Shown here: positions 15,341 to 22,156 of the stretch, piece after piece | How the letters are laid out: the number at the start of each line of letters is the position of its first letter | Numbering within the stretch: position 1 is the stretch's first letter | Assembly (NCBI GenBank): GCA_947628125.1 | Contig: CANQYR010000004.1 | Location: 1-22,156 of the forward strand | Direction of reading: 5' to 3' | Source: an uncultured Bacilli bacterium | Lineage (GTDB): Bacteria > Bacillota_I > Bacilli_A > RF39 > UBA660 | Length of the DNA: 22,156 bases | The notes under the pieces: generated by a model | Database searches by the model: none | Seen by the model: the letters and a program-made list of their open reading frames with translations, nothing else | What the model was told of the DNA's origin: nothing | Made by a program: the position numbers and the translations under genes

Positions 15341-15373
15341 AGTATATCATGAAGTTGAAAATTTTGCTATAAT
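15341..15373. promoter_or_regulatory. divergent promoter pair (GH31 gene / radical-SAM gene)
   Basis: Plus strand: extended -10 TGC-TATAAT (15365-15373) without a clear -35. Minus strand: extended -10 TGA-TATACT (15341-15349). The two starts lie only about 25-45 bp apart, so polymerases would compete. The plus-strand start is predicted near 15380, at the ribosome binding site itself. Confidence 0.5.
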
Positions 15374-15390
15374 ACTTAGTGGTGATTTTG

Positions 15391-16320
15391 ATGAATGATA
15401 AACATTATTATACTTTGGATTCATTTTATAAAAAAAAGTTTGGGAAAAAGGTTTTTAAGGTTAATTTAAATTTAGGTTTTGGTTGTCCACATCAAAAGAA
15501 TGGTGGTTGTATTTTTTGTGCGCATGAAGGTGGCGAGTTTGCAGGCAATAAGGAAGATTCAATTTTAAAGCAGTTTACAGAAATTAAGGAGCGCAACGAA
15601 AAAAAATGGCCAGATGCTTATATGATTGGCTATTTTCAAGCGGGGACTAATACTTATGCCTCTTTAGAGGTTTTGAAAAAATGTTATGAAACTGTTTTAG
15701 GTTTTGATGGGGTTGTTGGTTTATCTATTGCAACTAGAAGTGATTGTATTAGTAAAGAGGTAATGGATTATTTAGAAAGGTTAAATGAAAGAACGTTTTT
15801 GACGGTTGAACTTGGTTTACAGTCTGCTCATGAAAAGACGCTTAAGTTTATTAGACGGGGTCACTCTTTAGAGAATTTTACCAGTTGTGTTAAGGATTTA
15901 AAAAAACGCGGCATTAATGTGGTTGTGCACATTATTAATGGTCTTCCTTTTGAAAGTAAGGAAGATATGGTTTTTACGGCTAAGTTTTTAAATGATTTGG
16001 GTATTGATGGTATTAAGATTCATATGCTTTGTGTTTTGGAGAATACTTATTTAGGAAATTATTATAAGCAAAAGCCTTTTCATCTTTTATCTTTGGATGA
16101 GTATGTTGATATTGTTTGTGAGCAGCTAAGGGTTTTAAATAAAAATATTGTTATTCACCGGGTGACTAGTGATCCTATTTTAAGTGAGCTTATCGGGCCA
16201 AAATGGTTGGTTAAAAAGTTTGTGGTTTTAAATAGTATTGATAAAGAAATGAGAAGGAAAAATATTTATCAAGGTGATTTAGTCAAGGACGTGAATTTTA
16301 GTAATGGGAAAGCCTTTTAA
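15391..16320 (+). CDS. ytqA: radical-SAM protein of the YtqA/YhcC (TIGR01212) family
   Basis: At about 309 aa it is typical of the family. The radical-SAM cluster motif is C32-x7-C40-x2-C43 (CPHQKNGGCIFC), the wide spacing characteristic of TIGR01212. It is followed by GYFQAGTNTYA and the TVELGLQSAHEKTL stretch. B. subtilis YtqA and E. coli YhcC are relatives. YtqA-type proteins have been linked (as MnmL) to modification of the wobble uridine of tRNAs; I recall this and cannot verify it here. Two GTG codons lie upstream in frame, but GGTGAT 8 nt before the ATG at 15391 marks that as the start. It is the only protein gene on plus, and its 3' end overlaps the next minus-strand gene by 42 bp. 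Confidence 0.9.
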   Translation: MNDKHYYTLDSFYKKKFGKKVFKVNLNLGFGCPHQKNGGCIFCAHEGGEFAGNKEDSILKQFTEIKERNEKKWPDAYMIGYFQAGTNTYASLEVLKKCYETVLGFDGVVGLSIATRSDCISKEVMDYLERLNERTFLTVELGLQSAHEKTLKFIRRGHSLENFTSCVKDLKKRGINVVVHIINGLPFESKEDMVFTAKFLNDLGIDGIKIHMLCVLENTYLGNYYKQKPFHLLSLDEYVDIVCEQLRVLNKNIVIHRVTSDPILSELIGPKWLVKKFVVLNSIDKEMRRKNIYQGDLVKDVNFSNGKAF

Positions 16321-16620
16321 TAAAAGGGCATTTACTATTTCTATATCGTTATTTGTATCTAAAAGGTATTGTTTGTAGTCATCTTTAAATATTTCAAAGG
16401 CTTTTTTTATGTCGTCATCTTTAGCGTACTGGCAAAAGTTTGTGGTACATATTTGGGATATTCTAGTTAGTTTTTTTTCTTTTACAAGGTCAATGAATTG
16501 GTTGCTGTTTAAGTTTTCGAAGGTTATTTCATTTTTTTCTAAGCCATTAGTTTTTTCAAATGTTAGGGATACTAGTATAATTAGAAGGAAGCTTATAAAG
16601 CCTATGTTTAGTTTTTTCAT
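16279..16620 (-). CDS. small secreted or anchored protein, function unknown
   Basis: The 113-aa product starts MKKLNIGFISFLLIILVSLTF, a signal peptide or N-terminal anchor. No lipobox cysteine is visible. The remainder is charged and has two cysteines (CTTNFC) that could form a disulfide outside the cell. AGGTGA precedes the ATG by 5 nt. The last 42 bp overlap the 3' end of the convergent radical-SAM gene. It lies just after the hisS terminator with a weak TATAAA box near 16631, so it may be transcribed alone. Family not recognised. Confidence 0.6.
   Translation of the reverse strand: MKKLNIGFISFLLIILVSLTFEKTNGLEKNEITFENLNSNQFIDLVKEKKLTRISQICTTNFCQYAKDDDIKKAFEIFKDDYKQYLLDTNNDIEIVNALLLKGFPITKIHVLD
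16312..16329 (+). other. hairpin over the radical-SAM gene stop codon
   Basis: GCCTTTT/AAAGGGC, 7 bp with one T-G pair and a 4-nt loop, spans the stop codon at 16318-16320. No T-run follows, so it may be a 3' stabiliser and not an intrinsic terminator. Confidence 0.35.
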
Positions 16621-16655
16621 TTATCTCACCTATTTATATTTTGAACTTTTTTGGC

Positions 16656-16681
16656 AAAAAAAAGATGGTATTTTTTACCAT
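16656..16681 (-). terminator. hisS terminator
   Basis: On the minus strand, ATGGTA/TACCAT (16665-16681) with a 5-nt A loop is followed by C and eight T (16656-16663). The stem begins at the last base of the hisS stop codon. Confidence 0.75.
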
Positions 16682-17889
16682 TAGATAATTTTATAACCTT
16701 CTTTTTCTAAGTTATCTTTTTGAAATTTGTAATTTTTGTTTTTATAAACGATTTTGACGGTTTGATTTTTTTGCCGGTTCTGGTTAGCTTCTTCTAGAAT
16801 TTTTGTTTTTTCTTCTTGGGGCATTTCTTTGGTTAGGAGGTAACATATTTTTTCGTTTTTATTAGGTATAGTAAAGTTTTTTTCTTCAAGGAGCATGATA
16901 AGTCTTTCAAAGCCAACTGAAAAGCCACAGGCTGGAACTTGTAAGTTGGTATATTTTTCGATCATGTTATCATATCTTCCTCCACCTGCTATGGCGCCTT
17001 GATAGCCTTCGGCCATTATTTCAAATATAGGGCCTGTGTAATAGGACATACCTCTTACTAATGTTGGTTCAAATTTTATTTCGACGTTGATTAATTTTTT
17101 AACGGTTGTAATTATTTCGTTTAGGTTTTGGGCAACTTCTTTAGCAATTGGTAGGTCTTGGCAAAAGTCAGTTAGGTTTGGATTTTCCTCAGAAATTTTT
17201 TGTAAGTATTTTTCGATTTTATCATTTGATATGCCTAGTTTGTTTAGTTCTTCTTTTACGTTATCTAAACCGATTTTATCAAGTTTGTCTAGGGTAATTA
17301 AGAAGTTATCTATTTTGTCTATTGGTATTTGAGCATAGTTGATTAGGGCTTTTAATATTTGTCTATCGTTAATTTTTAGGGTGAAGTTATTAAACTGTAG
17401 TTTTTCTAGGAAGGTTATAACGGCGGTGATTAATTCTATTTCGGCGAGGTTAGTTTTTTCCCCTATTATGTCTAGATCACATTGCATAAGCTCTCTATAT
17501 CTACCTTTTTGGGGCCGCTCAGCACGGTAGGAATAACCATATTGAAAGGAGCGAAAAGGCAGGCTTAAATTTTGGTGGTTGTTAGCAAATAATCTAACTA
17601 ATGGAACGGTTAGGTCATATCTTAGACCTGAGTCTATTAAAGAGTTTGGATCATCTTTCTTAGCATTTTCTAACTTCTCTCCCCTTTTTAGAATTTTAAA
17701 TATTAGTTTTTCGTTCTCGCCGCCTTCATTATTGGTTAGGTTTTCAATGTGTTCAACGGCTGGAGTAGAAATTTGTTCAAAGCCAAAGCTAGTATATGTT
17801 TCTTTCATGATTGTTAGTACGTATTCTCTTAAGCGCATTTCATTTGGTAAAAAATCGCGCATGCCTTTGGTTGGGGTTTTGATGTACAT
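16681..17889 (-). CDS. hisS: histidyl-tRNA synthetase, short C-terminal domain
   Basis: HisRS is the class II enzyme that charges tRNA-His. Seen are KGMRDFLPNEM (8-18), motif 2 region RAERPQKGRYRE (122-133) followed by MQCDLDIIG, the histidine-A loop LVRGMSYYTGP (277-287), AGGGRYDN (301-308) and motif 3 CGFSVGFER (321-329). These are complete. The C-terminal anticodon domain is only about 58 residues (345-402) instead of the usual 90 or so, ending soon after the YKNKNYKFQKD strand/helix, so it looks trimmed but not frameshifted. The frame opens at a GTG (17898), but AAGGTGAT is ideally spaced to the ATG at 17889. The matching tRNA-His gene is elsewhere in the window. Confidence 0.95.
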   Translation of the reverse strand: MYIKTPTKGMRDFLPNEMRLREYVLTIMKETYTSFGFEQISTPAVEHIENLTNNEGGENEKLIFKILKRGEKLENAKKDDPNSLIDSGLRYDLTVPLVRLFANNHQNLSLPFRSFQYGYSYRAERPQKGRYRELMQCDLDIIGEKTNLAEIELITAVITFLEKLQFNNFTLKINDRQILKALINYAQIPIDKIDNFLITLDKLDKIGLDNVKEELNKLGISNDKIEKYLQKISEENPNLTDFCQDLPIAKEVAQNLNEIITTVKKLINVEIKFEPTLVRGMSYYTGPIFEIMAEGYQGAIAGGGRYDNMIEKYTNLQVPACGFSVGFERLIMLLEEKNFTIPNKNEKICYLLTKEMPQEEKTKILEEANQNRQKNQTVKIVYKNKNYKFQKDNLEKEGYKII

Positions 17890-17917
17890 ATATATCACCT
17901 TTCTTCTTTTTTCATTT

Positions 17918-17947
17918 ATTATAGCACGAGTAATATTAAATGAAAAT
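17918..17947 (-). promoter_or_regulatory. hisS promoter
   Basis: On the minus strand, a perfect TATAAT (17918-17923) preceded by TGC (extended -10), with a weak TTTTCA -35 (17941-17946) at 17 bp. The predicted leader is about 25 nt, too short for a T-box. Between here and 18011 I see nothing else. Confidence 0.6.
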
Positions 17948-18011
17948 AGTGTTAAGTTATTTACGTATTATTTTGAAATGCTTTTTTATGATAAGTTAAA
18001 CAGCAATAAAT

Positions 18012-18040
18012 AAAAGAAGGTTTTAAAATCTTCTTTTTGC
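18012..18040. terminator. hairpin terminator after tRNA-Thr, bidirectional
   Basis: AAAAGAAG/CTTCTTTT (18012-18037) with a palindromic TTTTAAAA centre. The T tail is better on plus (TTTTTGCTTTTT) than on minus (TTTTATTTATT). It lies 42 nt after the tRNA end. Confidence 0.5.
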
Positions 18041-18078
18041 TTTTTATATAAAAACTCTAATCAGTTATAGTAACTATC

Positions 18079-18155
18079 TGGTGCTGGAAGCAAGATTCGA
18101 ACTTGTGACCCCTTCATTACGAGTGAAGTGCTCTACCTAACTGAGCTATTCCAGC
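18079..18155 (-). tRNA. tRNA-Thr (CGT)
   Basis: On the minus strand the acceptor is GCTGGAA/TTCCAGC, the D arm contains AGCTCAGTTAGGTAGAGC, and the anticodon stem CTTCA/TGAAG encloses CTCGTAA, giving anticodon CGT for ACG codons. The T arm has the TTCGAAT loop. CCA is encoded (18079-18081). Confidence 0.95.
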
Positions 18156-18164
18156 AACAAGATA

Positions 18165-18170
18165 ATTATA
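18165..18170 (-). promoter_or_regulatory. possible tRNA-Thr -10 box
   Basis: TATAAT on the minus strand, 9 nt before the tRNA 5' end; no clear -35. The tRNA may also be read from the upstream gene, which ends 46 nt before it. Confidence 0.35.
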
Positions 18171-18201
18171 TAATATAATTTTTAAGAAAGCTATATTTTT
18201 T

Positions 18202-19410
18202 TTAGTAATTATTTAAAATATTGCTTATTGGTGAATCTGCTATTTTTTGAATTAATTTTAGATAGAATTGTTGTAATTCGCTTTGTGATACTTCTTCCCA
18301 TTTTTTAGCATTGGCTGTATTTATTTTTTCTACTTTTATATTGTCAAAGGTACTTGCTAAAGTAAGTTCAATGGTGAAGTCTACTTTTTCATTATTTACT
18401 GTACCAAGAGCTGTTATTGTTAAAGATAGATTATTTTGGTTGTTTTCGTTTTTATTGTTAATGTATATTGTTCCTTCTAGGGTATCAATTTTATATGTTA
18501 ATTTTAAGGTATTTTTGTTAAATTCGTTGATGGTAAATTCCGCATCGTTAATGTTTATAACTTGTTTTTTGTTATAGTCGGTAAAGCTTATATTATTATC
18601 ATTTATAACAAGACTTTCTTGAATAATTTTTTTGGTAAAGCCTTCGGTAGTGATGATTAGTTTAATGTCATCTGTTATGTTTGGGTTATTGGAAATAAGT
18701 GTTTGAAGTTGTTCTTTTGAACAGTTTAATATTTGGGCTAAATCGTTTTGAGTATTTTCATCTTGTTTTAAATTGTTAATTATTGAATTTATAGTCTCGT
18801 TATTTAATGTGTATATTATTTCGGTTGCTTTAGTTTGTTTGCCATTATATATTTTGTCAACATTTTTATTGATGGTTAATTGGTCTTTGGTAATGGTTTT
18901 TAAAAGCGCATTTTCGAAAAAATTTAAGACGTTTATTAAATTTTGGTTAGTAAATGTTGGAGTTTTGATGTCTAAATTTTCAATTGTTAGTAAGTCGATT
19001 GTAGGCTCTAATAGATCAGGCATTTTTAGGTAAACATGGTTATCTTGATAGGCTACATCGGCACTTAAAAAAGCACTTGTATTATTTAGGACGTTTAATT
19101 TTACTAATGATAGTGATTGACTTTGGTCTATTTTGGCTTGAAAACCAAGTTTATAGTTTTTTAATTCTTCAAGGCCATTTAAATCCATATTTGTATTAAA
19201 GCTTAGGGTTCCATCTAATTGATATGGTTCTTGTTTGTCATTTAAATTTATAGTTCTGATAATATTCTGGGCATTTTTATTTAAATTACTAATGGCTGTT
19301 TTTAAAATTTTCTCTGGTTTTTGGTTTAGGTAGACTATACCGGTTATGATTATAAGGACAATTATGATGCTAATTAAAATACCTATTATCCAATCTTTAA
19401 TTTTTTCCAT
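18202..19410 (-). CDS. membrane-anchored extracytoplasmic protein, function unknown
   Basis: The 402-aa protein has one N-terminal membrane segment (about residues 8-28, IIGILISIIIVLIIITGIVYL). A long Asn/Thr/Ile-rich region follows with alternating beta-type patterns and no cysteine cluster or catalytic motif that I can recognise. Its repeated pattern of short strands (KLTYKIDTLEGTIYINN, NLSLTITALGTV) suggests a lipid-binding or substrate-holding beta fold, but that is only a guess. AGAGGTGA precedes the ATG by 5 nt. It lies between the glycosyltransferase gene and tRNA-Thr, each apparently with its own promoter, so context gives no firm function. Confidence 0.75.
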   Translation of the reverse strand: MEKIKDWIIGILISIIIVLIIITGIVYLNQKPEKILKTAISNLNKNAQNIIRTINLNDKQEPYQLDGTLSFNTNMDLNGLEELKNYKLGFQAKIDQSQSLSLVKLNVLNNTSAFLSADVAYQDNHVYLKMPDLLEPTIDLLTIENLDIKTPTFTNQNLINVLNFFENALLKTITKDQLTINKNVDKIYNGKQTKATEIIYTLNNETINSIINNLKQDENTQNDLAQILNCSKEQLQTLISNNPNITDDIKLIITTEGFTKKIIQESLVINDNNISFTDYNKKQVININDAEFTINEFNKNTLKLTYKIDTLEGTIYINNKNENNQNNLSLTITALGTVNNEKVDFTIELTLASTFDNIKVEKINTANAKKWEEVSQSELQQFYLKLIQKIADSPISNILNNY

Positions 19411-19434
19411 TTTTTCACCTCTTTTTATATTTAA

Positions 19435-19443
19435 ATTATATCA
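19435..19443 (-). promoter_or_regulatory. promoter (-10) of the anchored protein gene
   Basis: Extended -10 TGA-TATAAT on the minus strand (TATAAT at 19435-19440), 24 nt before the ATG. The -35 is poor. Confidence 0.5.
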
Positions 19444-19470
19444 TACATTTTTATTTTTTTTACAAAAGAT

Positions 19471-20430
19471 TCATAAAATATCTTTATCTTTTTCATCTTT
19501 TTCTTTAATTATGTATATTGGTCTTTTTTTGGTTTCGAGGTATGTTTTGGATAGATACGCTGAACTTATGCCCATGCAAAATAGCTGAATTCCAGAAACA
19601 AAGAAGATAATGCAGACTAATGATGGCCAGCCATTTACAGGATCACCAAAAACTAAAGTTTTAAAGATGATAATTATAATTAAGATAAAAGATATTATGC
19701 AAAACAAAATGCCTAAAAAGGTTGATATGGCTAAAGGCGCGGTGGAAAAAGCGATGATACCATCAAAGGCATATAGTAAAAGTTTCCAAAAGTTCCATTT
19801 TGTTTTTCCAGCTACTCTTTCGACGTTTTGGTATTCAAGCCATTTTGTTTTAAAGCCAACGAAGCTAAATAAGCCTTTGGAGTAACGGTTATATTCTTTC
19901 ATTTGTAAAATGGCATCTACGACTTGTTTTTTCATAAGACGGTAGTCTCTAGCGCCAGAGATCATTTCGGTTTTACTAATTTTAGCGATTATTTTATAGA
20001 ATAAGTTGGCAAAGAAGCTTCGTACTATTGGTTCGCCTTTTCTGTTTGATCTTCTTACACCTACAGCATCATAGCCTTCATCTTTTATGTAGCTATACAT
20101 TTCTAGTAAAAGTTTAGGTGGATCTTGCAAATCCGCATCCATGATGGTTACATAATCGCCATCAGTATTTTCTAAGCCAGCATATATAGCTGCTTCTTTA
20201 CCAAAATTGCGGGAAAATGATATGTAGTGCAACCATTTGTTTTCTTGACAAAGGTCTTTAATTATTTTTAGGGTTTTGTCTTTACTTCCATCGTCAACAA
20301 ATAGTACTTCGAGCATTACTTTTTTTTCGGCAAATTTTTCTGATATTTTTTCTATTTCTTTAAAGAAATAAGGTAAGCTTTCTTCTTCATTATAGCAAGG
20401 AACTATTACAGATATTTTTTCTTTTTTCAT
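19471..20430 (-). CDS. GT2 glycosyltransferase, GtrB/DPM1-like (undecaprenyl-phosphate sugar transferase)
   Basis: The 319-aa protein has a GT-A catalytic domain (1-225): VIVPCYNEEESLP (8-20), DDGS (46-49), SRNFGKEAA (73-81), DADLQDPP (98-105) and NVERVAGKTKWNFWKL (202-217). Two membrane hairpin segments follow (about 232-262 and 270-293) and a basic tail. This layout is that of CsbB/YkcC/GtrB enzymes, which load a sugar from a nucleotide donor onto undecaprenyl phosphate at the inner membrane face for later wall or teichoic-acid decoration. No flippase (GtrA) or final transferase gene is adjacent, so the acceptor polymer is unknown. GGTG lies 5 nt before the ATG. A TTGACA promoter drives it alone. 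Confidence 0.93.
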   Translation of the reverse strand: MKKEKISVIVPCYNEEESLPYFFKEIEKISEKFAEKKVMLEVLFVDDGSKDKTLKIIKDLCQENKWLHYISFSRNFGKEAAIYAGLENTDGDYVTIMDADLQDPPKLLLEMYSYIKDEGYDAVGVRRSNRKGEPIVRSFFANLFYKIIAKISKTEMISGARDYRLMKKQVVDAILQMKEYNRYSKGLFSFVGFKTKWLEYQNVERVAGKTKWNFWKLLLYAFDGIIAFSTAPLAISTFLGILFCIISFILIIIIIFKTLVFGDPVNGWPSLVCIIFFVSGIQLFCMGISSAYLSKTYLETKKRPIYIIKEKDEKDKDIL

Positions 20431-20453
20431 TTTTACACCACTCTTATGCCTTT

Positions 20454-20483
20454 ATAATACTTTATTTTTTTTTAAAATGTCAA
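20454..20483 (-). promoter_or_regulatory. promoter of the glycosyltransferase gene
   Basis: On the minus strand, perfect TTGACA (20478-20483), an 18-bp spacer, TATTAT (20454-20459). It lies between the stop of the FAD enzyme gene and the glycosyltransferase start, with no terminator hairpin in between. Confidence 0.65.
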
Positions 20484-20495
20484 CTATTTTGTTAA

Positions 20496-21893
20496 TTAAA
20501 TGTCATATTTGCTGGGTCCTTTGATACATTTGCCATTTTTATCAAAGGTTGAGGCATGGCAAGGACATTCGAAAGTTTGTTCAACTTCGTTGTATATTAG
20601 GCTGCAATTCATGTGAGGGCAGCGATTATTAACTTGTTTACTATTATTTACTTTTATTGTTTTGTGATTTATTTTCACGTATTTATACCAGCTTTTTTGA
20701 AGAAAAATTTTATTTTGAATAAAACTTTTGGCGTTTAAGGTGATGTTTAAAGTTGATTTTAGGATAGTTTTTAAGTTGGGGTTTCTTAAGGGGTTAAATA
20801 GTTCTTTATATTTGTTTTCTTTTTCTAATATTAAGTCTTTTAATATTTGGCCGGCTAAGATAGCATTGGTCATTCCCCAGGCATTGTAGGCAGTTGCTAG
20901 ATAGAGGTTTGGTTTTATAAGGCCTATAAATGGGATATGATCGTTAGTATAAATGTCTTTATTACTCCATAAGTAGTCAGGGTTATAGTTATTATTTAGT
21001 TGCATGAGTTTTAAGAATTGTTCTTTTTTATTTAGTTTATTTGCTATGTTATGGGAGTTTGCTAAAAATATTTTATATTGTTTTTGGTAACGGTAGGATA
21101 TTGTTTTTTTGGTTGTGATTAAGGATATGTTTTTATATTCTTTGGTTTTGCTAGCCATTATGTAAGATTGTTTGATATGGCTTTTAAGGGGCATGAAAAA
21201 AGGAAAAAGGAAAAAGGGATAATGGCAAGCGATTACAACTTTATTAGCTTTGATTTGATAGTTATTGGATGTTTGGCAAAGGTATTTGTTATTTATTTTT
21301 TTTAGGCTAATAATTGGTGTGTTTTCATAAATGGCAATGTTTGATTTTAAACATATTTCTTCTAAGGCATATAAATATTTTAAGGGATGAAAGACGAAGG
21401 AGTTTTCGGTAGATATGGTTTTAAAGTTTTGGTTATTATTTATCTTTATGTCGGCTTTAAATTTGGTTAATAGTTTCGCTTCTTTGGTTAGTTTTTTTAT
21501 TTCTTTTTTAGCATCTGCGTATACGTATGTTGTGGTTTTAATAAAGTCACAGTCAATGTTTTCTTTTTGAATGATATTTTCGGCTATTTTTAAGGCTTCT
21601 ATTTGCGACTCATAATATTTTTTAGAGATTTTTTGGTTTCTAATTTTTTGGATTTTAGAGTATTTTATAGCTTGCAAGAAAGTTAATTTGCCAGTTGTGT
21701 TGCCAGTTGTTCCTTGACCAATAGTGTTTCTTTCAACTAAACATATTTTTTGGTTTGAGTCTTTTAGCTCGTAAGCTGTGGATATTCCTGTTAAGCCACC
21801 GCCTATTATTAATATATCAACATCGATATTTTGGTTTAAGCTTGCATTTGTTTTGGGTTTTTTGGTTTCTAACCATATGCTTTTATTTTTCAT
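20496..21893 (-). CDS. FAD-dependent oxidoreductase with C-terminal Rieske domain (YhfW-like)
   Basis: The 465-aa protein has a DAO-type FAD-binding fold beginning DILIIGGGLTGISTAYEL (26-43), with the dinucleotide motif at 31-36. The C-terminal Rieske [2Fe-2S] site is complete: C425-x-H427 and C443-x2-H446. The extra cysteines C430 and C445 match the disulfide pair of high-potential Rieske proteins. B. subtilis YhfW has the same architecture. The family probably oxidises an amine or amino acid and passes electrons to the cluster; the substrate is unknown. No signal peptide or membrane segment is visible, so it is cytoplasmic. AGGTGAGG precedes the ATG. It is monocistronic, with a TATAAT at 21930-21935. 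Confidence 0.92.
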   Translation of the reverse strand: MKNKSIWLETKKPKTNASLNQNIDVDILIIGGGLTGISTAYELKDSNQKICLVERNTIGQGTTGNTTGKLTFLQAIKYSKIQKIRNQKISKKYYESQIEALKIAENIIQKENIDCDFIKTTTYVYADAKKEIKKLTKEAKLLTKFKADIKINNNQNFKTISTENSFVFHPLKYLYALEEICLKSNIAIYENTPIISLKKINNKYLCQTSNNYQIKANKVVIACHYPFFLFPFFMPLKSHIKQSYIMASKTKEYKNISLITTKKTISYRYQKQYKIFLANSHNIANKLNKKEQFLKLMQLNNNYNPDYLWSNKDIYTNDHIPFIGLIKPNLYLATAYNAWGMTNAILAGQILKDLILEKENKYKELFNPLRNPNLKTILKSTLNITLNAKSFIQNKIFLQKSWYKYVKINHKTIKVNNSKQVNNRCPHMNCSLIYNEVEQTFECPCHASTFDKNGKCIKGPSKYDI

Positions 21894-21929
21894 TTTTCCT
21901 CACCTTTTTATAGTGTGGTTTATTTTTTA

Positions 21930-21935
21930 ATTATA
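21930..21935 (-). promoter_or_regulatory. -10 box of the FAD/Rieske gene
   Basis: TATAAT on the minus strand, with only a poor -35 (CTTTCA-like) about 16 bp upstream. The predicted leader is about 30 nt. Confidence 0.4.
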
Positions 21936-21960
21936 ATGTGCATTTTTTTTATGAAAGGGC

Positions 21961-21989
21961 TTGCATTTGTTTAAATATTTTGCTAAAAT
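21961..21989 (+). promoter_or_regulatory. tRNA-Gly promoter
   Basis: On the plus strand, TTGCAT (21961-21966), a 17-bp spacer ending in TGC, TAAAAT (21984-21989), 12 nt before the tRNA. Confidence 0.65.
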
Positions 21990-22001
21990 TTTAGATGTGA
22001 C

Positions 22002-22075
22002 GCAGATGTAGTTCAATGGTAGAACTATAGCCTTCCAAGCTATTAACGTGGGTTCGATTCCCATCATCTGCTCCA
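22002..22075 (+). tRNA. tRNA-Gly (TCC)
   Basis: Acceptor GCAGATG/CATCTGC, D arm GTTC...GAAC, anticodon stem ATAGC/GCTAT around CTTCCAA giving anticodon TCC, T loop TTCGATT, discriminator T and encoded CCA (22073-22075). Confidence 0.95.
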
Positions 22076-22112
22076 AAAGGTAAAATCGTCGCACCAAGCG
22101 ATGTTAATGATT

Positions 22113-22137
22113 AAATCAACGCAAGTTGATTTTTTTG
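22113..22137 (+). terminator. terminator after tRNA-Gly
   Basis: AAATCAAC/GTTGATTT closes a GCAA tetraloop (22113-22132) and merges into a seven-T run (22131-22137). A smaller hairpin (CGTCGC/GCGATG, about 22088-22104) sits between it and the tRNA. Confidence 0.8.
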
Positions 22138-22156
22138 TTGCTATTGCAAAGAAAGG

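Noticed and set aside
17579..18013. 144-aa plus-strand frame opposite hisS
   Set aside because: It is mostly the antisense shadow of hisS, has no ribosome binding site, and crosses the hisS promoter.

Overview
The window is A+T-rich DNA from a low-GC Gram-positive bacterium. It most likely belongs to Bacilli near the Mollicutes-like uncultured gut lineages, although I cannot fix the taxon from sequence alone. Supporting signs are T-rich promoters of the TTGACA-17-TATAAT type, GGAGG/GGTGAT ribosome binding sites, CCA-encoding tRNA genes, and protein families typical of this group. UGA is used as a stop (recG and the dehydrogenase) and Trp is UGG, so this is genetic code 11. A membrane-anchored peptidoglycan deacetylase argues for a cell wall. 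Almost all genes lie on the minus strand; only the radical-SAM gene, tRNA-His and tRNA-Gly are on plus.

Layout, left to right. 1-290: a compact promoter/hairpins/terminator unit (candidate small RNA) just after recG. 290-2275: recG. 2324-2463: a second candidate small RNA with the same layout. 2507-4666: an operon of a small membrane peptide, a small acidic protein and an HD-domain protein. 4701-4856: tRNA-His with promoter and terminator. 4857-8239: a tightly coupled operon of a ClpA/B-type single AAA+ ATPase, a 2,4-diaminopentanoate-dehydrogenase-like oxidoreductase and a polysaccharide deacetylase. 8294-9844: a HAAS/DUF1700 membrane protein. 9893-10089: a third structured-RNA unit. 10117-12890: a small membrane protein plus leuS. 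12957-15317: a GH31 protein. 15391-16320: a YtqA-type radical-SAM enzyme. 16279-16620: a small secreted protein. 16681-17889: hisS. 18079-18155: tRNA-Thr(CGT). 18202-19410: a membrane-anchored protein of unknown function. 19471-20430: a GtrB-like glycosyltransferase. 20496-21893: a FAD oxidoreductase with a Rieske domain. 22002-22075: tRNA-Gly(TCC) and its terminator.

The functional themes are translation (leuS, hisS, three tRNAs, a probable tRNA-modification enzyme), DNA repair (recG) and the cell envelope (deacetylase, lipid-linked glycosyltransferase, anchored surface proteins). Most genes carry their own promoter and are effectively monocistronic.

The least expected material is between genes. 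Three minus-strand units share one design: a good sigma-A-type promoter whose predicted start falls at the first base of a perfect 8-9 bp hairpin, a second stem, an unpaired C-rich stretch, then an intrinsic terminator. For the second and third units a separate promoter for the next gene follows. These look like free-standing small RNAs with C-rich seeds, the kind known in Gram-positive bacteria to pair with Shine-Dalgarno sequences. Two protein observations also stand out: a GH31 protein whose expected acid/base Asp position appears to be Lys, and a Clp-type AAA+ ATPase without the pore loop, coupled to a dehydrogenase.
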